Part shown: positions 34,763 through 45,439 of the stretch, piece by piece
Numbering within the stretch: the stretch's first letter is position 1
Layout: each line of letters starts with the position of its first letter
Assembly (NCBI GenBank): GCA_029378245.1
Contig: JARKIF010000010.1
Span: 1,302,001-1,366,000 of the forward strand
Direction: 5' to 3'
Length of the DNA stretch: 64,000 bases
Source: Roridomyces roridus
Lineage: Eukaryota > Basidiomycota > Agaricomycetes > Agaricales > Mycenaceae
Program-made: the position numbers and the translations under genes
Notes under the pieces: generated by a model
What the model saw: only the letters and a program-made list of their open reading frames with translations
What the model was told of the DNA's origin: nothing
The model's database searches: none

Positions 34763-35315
34763 TAATACACACTCTCACAACAAGAACACGACTTGAAGTC
34801 GGTTTTCCCCGAAATTCGAGCGCACTTTGAAACAAAAATAAGCAAGAAGTCGCTCGGGTCGTAAGCTCTCACCTTCACATTATCGCAAGCTCGCATTGGA
34901 ACTCGTTCCGGGCTATCGTGTGTTCGGAGGAGCCGCATCAGTTCGTCGGTGGCGCTTAGGAAGAAGGACCAGGTATCTGAATTGGGAGAATTCGGTGCGA
35001 GATTAACAGGCCTGGACGCAAGCGACGACCGGAGCGGGATGAGGAGGGAGCGGAAGGGTAATGAACACCCGAGGAATTCTAGCAAGAAATCACGGAGTTT
35101 TGCCACGGCGACCACTCGAGGGTTTTCCAAGAAGTACGCGAGTACTTGAAAGAGACCCGCGTCCAGCGCTTGGATGATATACTTCGGAGTTGGGTTTGAA
35201 GCAACCAACATGTATCTCAACGTGTCGAAACCGGTGGCAAGTACTTGGTCGCCGTGGGGTGAGTGCCAGTGAAGATGGCGAACCGTGGTCACCAGCGTGC
35301 GCACTACCCCCCGTT

Positions 35316-35424
35316 GGGGCTGGCACGAGCGGAATGGCCGTCGATACGATGGAATAGGATGGATGTACAGGCAAGACAGGTAGTGATCTACTGATACGCG
35401 GTCATGGCAGCCGTAGCGGCTCCA
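35316..35424. mobile_element. 109-bp insert with 5-bp direct flanks
   Basis: Absent from copy A, where the sequence reads ATCCCCTGTTCGAGG. In copy B the insert is flanked by CCGTT (35311-35315 and 35425-35429). Its ends (GGGGCTGGCACG and, inverted, GTGGAGCCGCTACGG) share only weak similarity. Together with the duplication it adds 114 bp, which is 38 codons. It may be a very small non-autonomous element. Confidence 0.55.
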
Positions 35425-36170
35425 CCGTTCGAGGAGAAGTTGTGGGAATTGACTGTGCAGTGTTACAGTGTATGCGTCGTGTGGATGGTAATGTGGATGG
35501 TACCTATGGCAGTTTGCGTGAAGTGAGTGGATTTCTGCCTGGCGTGGTTGGCCAGGTATGTGATGAAATTGGCGACAAGGGCAGCGAAATCTTCTATGCT
35601 TCCGCCGCTGCCTTCCACGAGTTCTGCGTGATGCTCGGGATGTTGGCACTCGATATCCATGATGACGGGGGTCATGATATACAGAATGGTTTCCAGGGCG
35701 GCCCTCTGAACGCCGGGTCTCCATACGTTCCCAGTGGCGAAGAGGACCCACACTTGGGTCACAGAAGCTCGGAACCTGGGCTCGGCCTCAATTGTGCTGG
35801 CCATGGTAACGCAGTGTCGGTGGATCCGTTCGATGAGTTGGACGAAATTTATTTGGACCTGAAAAAACGTGAACGAGACTTCAAAACGAAATTTCGACTG
35901 GTACCTCGTTGAGATAATCTTCATGCGGTGCCAAATGGTAATAATGTTTCAGCAGGAGCAGAGACCACTTCCACAGACCGGGCCATAGATCCGGATAGGC
36001 TCCTTTGTGAATATCAGGGGTGAAATAAAGACCTCGCACAGCGAGGAAGGCTTTGAGAACGAGGATTCCATCCGCCGGAGAGAGTGTCTCCTGTCTTTCG
36101 ACATCTGCAGCCTTGGCTAGATCCAGGTGCGCATAATAGACGGGTAGAAAGAGCCGGCATACAGATGCCG

Positions 36171-37431
36171 TAGTCTCTTATAAACAGACGCTATAACAGG
36201 CGTGTCTCATTCTTCGACGTGTTATAGTCTGTTGATAAGGTTGATCGCTTGATAGGTGGTGGCGTGATGCCGTAAAGTGCGGAGTTTGAAAGGTTTCCCA
36301 CGCTTCCCCTGCGCGTCTGGACGCGTTTACGCTACCTCTGAGGCTTGAGAAAGCTCGTTCGACAGGTATCTACGTTCATTATGCCTTTCAACAGATAAAA
36401 GGACCGGATCCGACCCAAATTATTTACGACTACTATACACGTAAGTAACAGTCCCAATTAAACGCCCAGTGCAGCGACCATCCTCCACCATACCGCGGTG
36501 TGACCTCAAAGGTGCAACCATCTCGGCTTCAACCTTCCCACTGCTCACTACCCAAGCACCTAAACCAAAGGAGACATCCCGGTGTCGTTCCACCCGACCC
36601 ATGACCACAATGAGACGACGAGGTGAGAGGGAGGCTCGCCGCTCGACGTCGAGAACCCCGAGAAACACTCCAAGAGGTTGATCACAGCCATCCAGCTCAG
36701 TGTAGACTGCACGGACGACCAGCGTGCGGCGTAGCCGACGTAGCACACCACCAAACTACGACATTGGGGTCGGCCGTGGACAGGCATGGCGACGTGGTCT
36801 GGAACACGGGGAGCGTGGCATCCATGCGGGAGAGTGCGTGAGGTGCGGGCAGGGCAGCAGGGCTTAGCATTCGTGCTCAGACGTGCTGACTGGGTCGACA
36901 GCAGCTAACGTGGCCGGGCTAAGCCCTGGGTGACTGAGCGAGTGGGGTTGCTAATAGAGAGGGTGGGAGCAGGATTCGTCTTGCATCTGTATTGGCGCCC
37001 GTTCGTGTCTGGAAACTGGTGAGTCACGTATGTACTGGCACCAAAAGAGCATTGTGACGCACGCAGAACACAAGTCCTAGTCCCACACATTGATCCTACG
37101 GCTTGAATACGATCTCCCAGGGTCGACGTGGGGCATTTGAGGCCATTCTGGGTTGGATGCAGCCCCGGATGTCGTTCGGTGAAGTAGGCGTCCACAGGGC
37201 CATCAGGAGGTGATTCGGACGCCAAAGGTGTTGCAAGAGGGTTGCCGTTCGTGGCTCGAGCGACTCCGTTCGCGGACGTGGGGTCTTGTGGACGGTGGGA
37301 GGCGAGGGAGGAAGACAGGCTAGCTGAGCGGGGAATACAGCGGTGTGATGATCAATGATCTGATTTGAAACTCAGCACATTACGACATTCCGTCACCACC
37401 TATCAATGCCTCGCGATCAGCTACAGACTAC
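36171..37431. mobile_element. hAT-like element, 1.26 kb, with 8-bp duplication
   Basis: It starts TAGTCT and ends AGACTAC. Longer imperfect inverted repeats lie inside: TGATCGC...TTGATAGGTGGTG on the left from about 36231 and the same, inverted, on the right. Flanks are AGATGCCG (36163-36170) and GGATGCCG (37432-37439). Copy A reads GGATGCCG here, so the left copy has one mutation. An 8-bp duplication is characteristic of hAT elements. The first 60 bp carry an extra palindromic TATAACA/TGTTATA unit. Two open frames inside (minus strand, 36420-36746 and 36905-37225) have no recognised domain and no transposase is visible. Confidence 0.7.
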
Positions 37432-37735
37432 GGATGCCGGTTTCTCTTTCGCAGCCTGTACCACCTTGATAAGCTCGTCGAGCGAGCCATCCCTCGCGGC
37501 AGAGGCAGATTGCTTCAAAACATTATGATGTTAGTTGGTGGAATCGAATAGGGCTTACCCGCAAAGCATGAGGGAGAAGGCGAAAAGTCGTCGCAGTGAG
37601 GGAAGGGTGCATGATGATGGAGACAAGAGGACAGTTATCAGATCAAATGTCTGTGATGAGACGTTTTGTTTTCCGCCGGCTATCACTGCATCTCTGTCTT
37701 TGTAAACATCTTCTCATCTCTCCCTTAACCATCAA

Positions 37736-38343
37736 ATGTCTTCTGTCTCCGCCTCCGACAAATCCAAACCCTACATGCCACTCGCTGGCGGTGCATCCGA
37801 CGGCTGTTCAAACGAGGATGAAGCGACAGCGACCTGCTTCTGCGGCGCCGTGCAGCTCAAATTCGTCCGCTCCCACCTGTTCGAGTCATAGCCTCCTCGC
37901 ACTGACATCCATGGCAGCCAACGCAAGGCCCCGGCCTCATTGACGTCTTTATCTGCAACTGCACCGACTGCCGCAAAATCACGGCCTCCATGTTTGCCTC
38001 CAACTTCATCGTCCCAAACACGCACCTCACACACATCCGAGGCCGCGAAAATCTCAGCACATTCAGCCAGTCGCATACCATCGCCACCGGGAACAGCATG
38101 ACAAACTACTTTTGCCGCACGTGTGGGACGCTCATGTATCGCGTCAGCTCGGGGCGTCCGGACGCGAGTGTCCTTCGCTTGGGGACTGTGGATGATTTTA
38201 ATTTGCATGAGACGAAGCTCAAGCCGAGGGTGGAGCAGTTCGTCAAGGATCGGGTTGCATGGCTTCACGGCGCGGAGGGTGTGAAGCAGGTGGAAGGCAA
38301 CCACTACGCGCGACGTCCCGAAAAGAGGGATGCGCGCCTTTGA
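37736..38343 (+). CDS. GFA-fold (CENP-V/GFA domain) enzyme, copy 2
   Basis: Two exons (37736-37864 and 37918-38343) give 184 residues. Zinc-ligand motifs are CFCG, CNCTDCRK and FCRTCGTLMY, as in copies 1 and 3. The intron is at the same codon (QLKF|PTQGPG), but its donor is GTCCGC, much weaker than the GTAGGT and GTGAGT of the paralogs. Splicing may be inefficient. The gene starts 124 bp from the start of MYND copy B on the other strand, so the two once shared a promoter region. Substrate is unknown; cytosolic location is likely. Confidence 0.8.
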
Positions 38344-38512
38344 TAGCCCTTAGGCCTCATCGATGCCTCATCATGGAGCACGTTGAAAATTACATCAGAG
38401 GATGAAGGGGGCTTAGACTAACATAATTCAATATTGCATCGTGTTCAAACTTGTCTGTGCTCATGATCATTACAACTTCGTTCCATCTACGATAGTTCAT
38501 TCATTGGCTCTC

Positions 38513-38972
38513 TCAACCAACCGTCGGCCCGAGGATAGGCACAGTCGTGAGCGGAAGGACGACCTCGAACGGCGTCGGCGTGGCTGGGAACGTGCAGAGT
38601 ACGCTGCTCGCAGAGGGTGTGAGCGTGCAAGTCTGCGTCCCGCCCTCCTGAACTTGAATCAGGGACTTGGGGTTAATCGTCGCGGTAACTGGAGCAAAAG
38701 GTTTGCGGTGAGTAAGCGGGAATCGGGAATCGGAATGTCAACTCGCCTGCTTCGAGGACGTCTTCGGCGAGGGAGTACGTAATGGTAGTCGCGGTGGCGT
38801 CGCTGCCGATGATGCCAGCGTTGAAGATGGCATTCTCTGGCCCGAGGCCGAGGGGAACGGCGACGGTGAAGATTGCCGGCGGGGCGGTGGTGGTCGCGGC
38901 GGGAGCTGCAACAGATTTTTCGCCGACGGCGAGGAGAGCGAGAGTAGAAATGGCGAGGAGTTGGGAGAACAT
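38513..38972 (-). CDS. Small secreted protein
   Basis: Two exons (38972-38747 and 38688-38513) encode 133 residues. The N terminus is a signal peptide (MFSQLLAISTLALLAVGEKS) followed by an Ala/Thr-rich part and a beta-rich domain (TVAVPLGLGPENAIF, then ATATTITYSLAEDVLEA). The second exon continues VTATINPKSLIQVQEGGTQT and ends in a hydrophobic C terminus (VVLPLTTVPILGPTVG). The exons only join in frame if the 58-nt intron uses a GC donor (GCAG|GCGAGT...TCCAG). A GT donor four bases downstream ends quickly in a stop. I recognise no family. It could be a secreted cell-surface or effector-like protein. Confidence 0.6.
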
Positions 38973-39113
38973 TGAGGTTGAAGTGGGGTCTTTTGAACCT
39001 GCCGACGACTATAGTATGGGGCGGTTTATATATCCGCCTGCAAAAAGACGGCCCGGTAGAGGCAATGCTTATTTTGGGGTGCGGAGTCGCAAATGAATAG
39101 GCGGGAGCGGTGA

Positions 39114-39305
39114 CACTGCGGGCAAAAGTCACCGCAAGTCAAGTTGAAAGGTGCCATGAACTGACGTTCCTCGAAGGTACCCCGTCTGTATATCGTTCCT
39201 CTCAAGATTAGGGCAAAAGTCAAGACGGGTTACCAACGGGTGACCTTTGAGCAAGGTCAGTTCACCGCACTCTCTTTTGACCTGCGGTGCTTTTTGCCCG
39301 CAGTG
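39114..39305. mobile_element. 192-bp MITE, CACTG ends, 3-bp duplication
   Basis: The inverted ends CACTGCGGGCAAAA...CACCGCA match over about 28 bp with two to four mismatches. TGA flanks both sides (39111-39113 and 39306-39308). CACTG-type ends with a 3-bp duplication fit the CACTA/EnSpm superfamily. A shorter element with related ends and a 3-bp TCA duplication is at 61653-61742. Confidence 0.65.
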
Positions 39306-39308
39306 TGA

Positions 39309-40253
39309 TTCCTCCGCGTGCTTTCCGGAAAGCGGTGTCAAACCCCTGCAGGGCTCCAGTAAAAGAGTCACAGGAGCTCCAGAAATAATTGCAGGGGAAC
39401 GGCACGAGTTCATTTACTCGGGATTGATTTGAAACAGAGCATGAGAGCAATCGAGAAAGATCGAAACACTGGTTTCGTGCACCGATTCCGAGTAGTACGC
39501 ATGAAATATTGAACAGGGATGTGGCATGACGTCGACGAGTTGATTTGTTGAATCTTTCTGGAAAGCCTGCGGAGCGTAATTTGGGAGGCTATAAAAGAGA
39601 TAACCAGCGGCGGAGGCGCGCCTCTATGTTTTCCAAGACAAAACAGATACTTTTGCACGGAGAAGACAGTACGGCGGGGAAGGCACGCGGCACCGCTAGT
39701 CGAGGGAGAAGGTTCACGAAAACAGAGTTGAAATTTCAGACCTGGCACACACACTGTCCAGACGGTCTCGGACAGTGGCGCCGATAGCTCATAGCACCAA
39801 GTAAATTCGTCGCTGAAAATGTACTGATGGTGCAGAATTTACTTCATTTGCTCCGAAGACCAAGCAGAGACGAGGTAAGTATATCAGCTGGCGACGGGTG
39901 ACTTGATGCAACTGCCGATTCAGAGAAGGACGGCGAGATGGATGCTGAAAGGGCCCACAGCGACCCCCGTGAACGAACGTTTGAAAAGACGTCGGGATTC
40001 GGGAAGCCACAGAAATTGGGAGAAAATCACTGCAAGACTGTGGTCGGGGATGGGCGCTGGCGTCGGGGATGGGCGCTGGCGTCGGCCGATCAAATCCGAT
40101 GTGAAAAGTGTCCGTCTTGCTCTTGCTTTTGCTCTCCTTGGGGTCCAGTCGCGCATATCTCGCAACGAGGCCAGATTTAAAAAGGGTCGTGGTCAAGAGA
40201 CGGACCCTGGATCACTCTGTCGCCACGTTCCAGCCCATAAAGGTCACTCAATT
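39309..40253. other. Intergenic region upstream of alanine aminotransferase
   Basis: No gene seen. A 19-bp unit (GGGGATGGGCGCTGGCGTC) is repeated twice in tandem near 40045-40085, about 170-210 bp before the aminotransferase start, and could contribute to its promoter. Confidence 0.35.
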
Positions 40254-41968
40254 ATGCTCCGGGCGGCTTCTTCCTCACGGCGCCACTGCATCCCCTCCAA
40301 TCTGCCCTCCATCCGACAACGACAACAATTCATGCGTCCCCTCACCCTCGACCAATTGAACCAGCAGCTGCAGACCGTCGAGTACGCCGTCCGCGGTGAG
40401 ATCGCCATCCGCGCCGACGAGCTACGCGATCGGCTGAAGCAAGCTGACAATGGTCTCGCCTTCACCGAGGTCATCTCGTCCAACATTGGCAATCCTCAGC
40501 AAAAGGGACTCAACCAGAAGCCGATCACCTTCACGCGCCAGGTTGCTGCGCTCATGGAATGGCCGGAGCTCGCCGACAAGGTCGCTGATGAGTCGATCTT
40601 TCCGCCTGATGTGCGGGCGAGGGCGAAGGAGCTGAGGGAGAATATCGGGAGCATCGGCGCGTATAGCCATAGCCAGGGCGTGCCCTTTATCCGCCAGCAG
40701 GTCGCTGCGTTCATTAAAAGTGCGTTTCTCCTCATTCTGCTGCCTACACGAGTACTTGGAGACGAGGCGCCTTGTTACTGGCTGTCACCACTCTATGCCC
40801 TACCCTACGCGTCTTCTGCTGCTAACCTCGTCTTTCAGATCGCGACAGTGCTCACCTCACCCGCGACGCCATCGCCTCTGGCGCTGCAGAGCGCTACGCT
40901 GTCTCCACCGACGACCTTTTCCTCACCGCCGGTGCATCTGCAGGCGTCTCCCTCCTCATTAACCTGCTCATCACCGCCCCCACGGACGGTGTCCTGATCC
41001 CCATCCCGCAATACCCCTTGTACACCGCCACCCTCGCCCAGCACCACGGGTCGCCCGTACCGTACTTCCTCAACGAAGACGCCGAGTGGGCGACGGATGT
41101 CGATGGCATCCAGACTGCGCTGGACGCTGCGGAGAAGGAGGGCACCAAGGTCAAGGCACTCGTGGTGATCAACCCGGGCAACCCCACTGGCGGGCTCCTC
41201 TCCGAGCGGGAGATGCGCGGCGTGATCGAGCTGTGCGACCGCAATGGGCTCACGCTGCTCGCAGACGAGGTGTACCAGGACAACATCCACGACCGGGGCA
41301 AGCATGCGTTTGTGAGCTTCAAGCGTGTGTTGCGGGATATGCAGGCAGAGGCCAAGGCGGCTGGCAAGAGCGAAGACGCGTTGCGCGTCCCGCTTGTGTC
41401 CTTCCACTCCATCTCCAAGGGCGTTTCGGGCGAGTGTGGCCGGCGCGGGGGGTACTTTGAGCTCACCAATGTGACTCGGCCGGTGCGAGACCTCGTGTAC
41501 AAGCTGGTCAGCGTCGGTCTGTGTCCGCCGCTGTCGGGGCAAATTGGTGTGGACAGCATGGTCCGGCCGCCAAAGGAGGGTGATGCGAGCTACGCGCTGT
41601 GGAAGGAGGAGACGTCGGCCATCCATGCGGCGCTGGCGGCACGCACCAAGACGATTGCACATGGGCTGAATGCGCTCGAGGGCGTGTCTTGCGTGCAGTC
41701 TCCTGGCGCCTTGTACCTCTTCCCCCGGATCACGTTGCCGGCGGCGGCCATCAAGGCTGCAGAGAAGCAGGGCAAGGCGCCGGATGCGGTATATGCGATG
41801 GAGTTGCTCGAGGCGACGGGGATCTGTGTCGTACCCGGGAGTGGGTTCCGCCAGAAGGAGGGCGAGTGGCATTATCGGCTGACGTGTTTGTGTCCTGGGA
41901 CGGACGCGTATGTGGACAAGTTGGTCAAGTTCCATGAGGGGTATTTGGCCAAGTGGAAGGGGCAGTGA
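40254..41968 (+). CDS. Alanine aminotransferase (class I/II PLP enzyme)
   Basis: Two exons (40254-40719 and 40839-41968) joined over a 119-nt intron give 531 residues. The N terminus (MLRAASSSRRHCIPSNLPSI) is Arg/Ser-rich without acids, like a mitochondrial targeting peptide. Domain signatures are in order: NIGNPQQKGLNQKPITFTRQ, then YSHSQGVPFIRQ, DLFLTAGASAGVSLL, the VVINPGNPTGG motif, ADEVYQDN, and the PLP-lysine region SFHSISKGVSGECGRRGGYF, ending GTDAYVDKLVKFHEGYLAKW. These are the features of alanine transaminase, which interconverts alanine and 2-oxoglutarate with pyruvate and glutamate. The long open frame on the opposite strand is a high-GC shadow. Confidence 0.9.
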
Positions 41969-42408
41969 TATACTAGATACTGACTGGGATGCCTGTTCTA
42001 GACTGAGAAAAATGGGATTTGGAGTATCAGATGAAAGCACATGGACGTTTGAGCTTGAGAAGGCTCGAGAGCTTCTTGCCAATCAACGTGGAGGGTGTGC
42101 CCAATCCGGGATTTGCCATTCTTGGTATTTTTCCCGTTCCAACTCGATCCGGCTCTCTTTCGGCGTTTGATTTTCGCACCGTGCCGTGTATATATATCCT
42201 ATCCCTCAAGAGGCAACGCCGCGCGCTGTCATCTCAAGATCTCGGTTGCCGAATGAACCATCCGTGAGAACCACTCGCGAGCTCCTTGGATCCTCGGCGT
42301 GCACTCGGCGGGGTAACACCCGGCTGACAACATCCTTTAAAACGCGTTCGATTTTCGGTACATATATATCCTATCCTATCCCCGCTCTTGACCTTGACCA
42401 AAAACCAC

Positions 42409-44228
42409 ATGGAATTCGGACTCCAAGACCTGCCCTTCGAGCTCAAGCTGAAAATCACCGACCTGCTGTCGCCGGGGGACGTCGCCAGCCTCTGTGCCAC
42501 CTCACAGACGAATTATACCCAACTCACGCCCTGTCTCTACTCCCGTATCGCAGTGGAACACAATGCGGATGGCATGAGGCGAGGTATCAAGCTCCTCCAG
42601 ACTCTGGCTTCCCCCCGCACGAATCTTGCTTTACTACATCCCGCGACGCTCGTTCGGGAGCTCAGACTGTGGCTTTCGATCACGACGCTTGGATACCATC
42701 TCGCGAGCGACTGGATGGCGCAGCGTCTCAAGGCTATGCGGAACCTGGAAACTTTGATATCAGCGGCGTTGCTTCGGTCAGCGGAGTACGGCCTGGGCGG
42801 GGTGTCCCTGCTTCGCGTCTTGCACGTCTCGTCTAATGTGCCTGTTATGGACGGTCTGGCCCCGATTTTGTGTATGCGTCCGCAGTTTGGACGCTTGGAG
42901 GAAGTTTGTGTTGCGGCACGCGGCTTGCGCCGGTCCGAGCGTGCGGGGTTCCGAGTAGGTTTTTCTAGTACAGGTCTTATTTTTGCTACTAATATTCTTC
43001 TAGTTCCTCGAAATCCCTGGGCTCAAGTCGCTCCTTCATGAAGAAACGGCCAATTTCGGTATGCACTTGTCATCTCCCTGTCTTGATCCAACCCTCATTG
43101 GATTCTTAGGAACCTCGGACACGCCGCTCATAGCCTCATTTGTCAACTCCTTGGAGCTCATTCCGTCAAACTCCCCCGCGTTGACCGTGTTGCATTTAGA
43201 CCTCACTTGGGTCACAGATGACACATTCCCCTGCATCGAGTCCGCGATAAACAGTCTGCGGCTCCCCAACCTCCAGCAAATCCAGATCAGAGTCTTCCTC
43301 ATTGCCCACTCTGAGCCTTCTGAGCCGGATTTCCACCCCTTGCTTGAAGCGCATCCAAGGCTTCGGAGCGTTTCGGTGCCGATCAGAAACTTTTTAAACA
43401 GACCCCTCCGTGGAGATGCTCTGCCAGTGTTGGAGGTGTTTTCAGGACACGTCGAGGATGTCTTGCAGGTGTGCGATGGGGTGCGCCCGCTGCGCGACCT
43501 TACTGTGTCTCTCTTCGACCGAGATTCCGAGCCCAAGAAAACGCAACTCGTACTCGGGGCGTTGATTGGCCTACCCAGCCTTCAACGCCTAGCTCTGGTG
43601 AACCGTCCGTTGTATTACAGGGCAGAGAAGGCGGATGGGGACGAGGACGAAGTGGGTTTGGATTCTGACGCTGTGCGCTCTATTGCGGAGGCGTGTCCGA
43701 ACCTTACGCATGTTGAGTTGCATTTGACTTCGATTGTGAGTGGGGTTTGCCGCTCGAATCAATTGCTGGCAGTTGATTCCATGGGTGTAGCGCGACTGTA
43801 CGGCCCTGGAGAAGGTTCTCGGACTCAAATCGCTCAAGATTCATCTCCGGATGAGTGTACCGAGTGAAATGGACATGGACGCCGCCGACCTCTTGGACGA
43901 CATATCTGGAGCCGTCAATCAACATCTCGTGCCCCGTCTTCCCCAACTGCTCGACATTGAGGTGGCCGTTGTAGGTGTAAGAAAGTCGAGTATGCTGGAG
44001 GTAAGTACGCTCGAGGAATCCTTTTTTTTTGTTCAGGCTTTGACTGACTGACTGACGGCATCCTCCCAGCCGGAAGTGAGGATCGTTTACGATGCGTTGC
44101 ATGTGTTCGACGTTGTACGGCGCGATGGGGAACGCGAGGCCGTGGAGAGCGAGGTCCAGGTGAAGCTCCCACTGTTCAAGGTGGTCGGGTTTGGAGGTCA
44201 CTTCTACGGTGTTAGGAAACGGAATTAA
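42409..44228 (+). CDS. F-box/LRR-type protein
   Basis: Five exons (42409-42954, 43004-43058, 43110-43735, 43791-44000 and 44070-44228) sum to 1596 bases and give 531 residues with all joins in frame. The start MEFGLQDLPFELKLKITDLL is a typical F-box (LP.E...I..LL...D...L). Leucine-rich repeats follow (LRVLHVSSNVPVMDGLAPIL, TVLHLDLTWVTDD, LPNLQQIQIRVFL, PNLTHVELHLTSI), and the protein ends GFGGHFYGVRKRN. F-box proteins are substrate adaptors of SCF ubiquitin ligases. The LRR would select the substrate, which is unknown. The gene ends 38 bp from the 3' end of the convergent copy 4 gene. Confidence 0.8.
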
Positions 44229-44265
44229 GTACCGATTTGTAGAGGAACATCTTCATTCTGGCTAC

Positions 44266-45300
44266 CTAATCGTACTTTCGACGGAGAGATATAGTGCTGA
44301 TATCGGCGGTGAAGACAGTGGAATCGAACAACACCATAGTTTCATCTCTGATTTCAGCAAATGTCGCGTCGCTTTGGACCTGGTCCAAGTCACGTTGTTT
44401 GAGCCACGCACAGGAAATAATTATTTGGAACGCACCTCCGTCAAATCCTCTTGATTCTGCGCAAGTACATTAGAAAAAAAAAATACGGTTCAGATGTGCC
44501 AACACGACCTCACCGGGAAATCCATCTGGAAAAGAAAGGTGTGTTTCGGAGGGGACGCATTGAATGGGCGCAAGGCGGCGTTCATACTGCTGTCCTGGCG
44601 GAACTAGATGAATTTTTAGCCTATGCCAGGTAGGAGATCGGATCCCGGAAGCTCACCACCGTGAACTTGAGAACCTTCTGCACAATGAGAACCTGGGCGA
44701 CACGCGCAATAAACGACTCCATCTTTTCGTCCAGCTGCTCCAGATCTGCCGTGCTGCCCTGAGGAGTCTCGCATATGACGAAGCGATGCACTTTGCTCGA
44801 GTCCGAACTGGACAGTGGTTTCTCGATGACTGTCTTGCTCTCGGCAATGAAGTGGTAGTGGCGGCCATGGCAGACTTGAGCTCCGGTATCTTGTTCAAGA
44901 ACTGCGATACGCTGGGGTGTTCGACCATCTGGGTCATCGAGTTCCTCGTCTGTGAGTTTAAATTAAAACTTGATGTTGAGGAAAATGACCGGGTTCATAC
45001 CTCGAACTCTCCCTTGGTTATGAGACCGGGACGTGGCAGAGGTAGGCCAGCGGATTTCGCGTAAGCATCCAACAAACCATTCGGTATGATCTGTGATTGT
45101 GTTCATGAGTGTCACCGTTGGGATGTAAAAACACGTAGGAAATCCTTGCTCGGTGTCGCCCGTTTCACGACCGGTAGATCAAACCATCCAGCCGACATGG
45201 CCTCCGATTTGGCAATAAACTCTTCCTCTGAGAGATGAGGGGCCATGCGCCAAATTCCTATCGTATAAACGCGATCTTTGGTGTAAGATGAAGAAGACAT
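44266..45300 (-). pseudogene. Two-repeat family, copy 4 (diverged, frameshifted)
   Basis: It starts MSSSSYTKDRVYTIGIWRMA at 45300 and ends in a TAG at 44268-44266. The order of parts follows copies 1-3: NGLLDAYAKSAG, then GLITKGEFE, TRNSMTQMV (micro-exon joined to the next exon), HPSVSQFLNKIPELKS, later HRFVICETPQGS, KVLKFTV, FRQDSSMNAALRPF, NQEDLTE and a closing exon with FTADISTISLRRKYD. Between PELKS and HYHFIAESKTVIEK the frame must shift by one base near 44871-44877. This could be a true frameshift or a sequencing error, otherwise the gene looks complete. It lacks the conserved upstream block of copies 1-3, so it is an older duplicate. Confidence 0.6.
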
Positions 45301-45439
45301 TTGGGGCGTGACGCCTGCCGGGGGTTTCGACTGCTTTTTAAGGGCGTGGCGGTAGGAGGGAGGTCGCAATGGGATCCCTTAAAGCGGGTGTCCGTGAAAG
45401 ATTTGAACCCCAGCGGCGTTGAAGCGGCCAGTAACCATA

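Larger units (their letters stand above)
33602..37612 (-). pseudogene. MYND zinc-finger protein pseudogene, copy B
   Basis: The gene runs from the ATG at 37612 (MHPSLTATTFRLL) to the C-terminal exon ending GHGEIH at 33602. Exon 1 joins exon 2 over a normal GTAAGC...TTGAAG intron (ALR|QSASAARDGSLDELIK). Three insertions interrupt it: a hAT-like element (36171-37431) in exon 2, a 109-bp insert (35316-35424) that adds 38 codons in frame, and a MITE (34227-34762) in the middle of the MYND finger, after KSCSCCESVYY. An 8-bp insertion (TAACACTG) near 35462 also shifts the frame and gives a stop. The C-terminal exon is still open, so decay is probably recent and driven by insertion. Confidence 0.75.

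Noticed and set aside
36420..37225. Transposase in the hAT-like element
   Set aside because: The open frames have no BED finger or hAT dimerisation motif and resemble no transposase I know.
40835..42082. 415-codon open frame on the minus strand opposite alanine aminotransferase
   Set aside because: It mirrors the GC-rich coding exon, has no domain and crosses the real gene's stop; it is a shadow frame.
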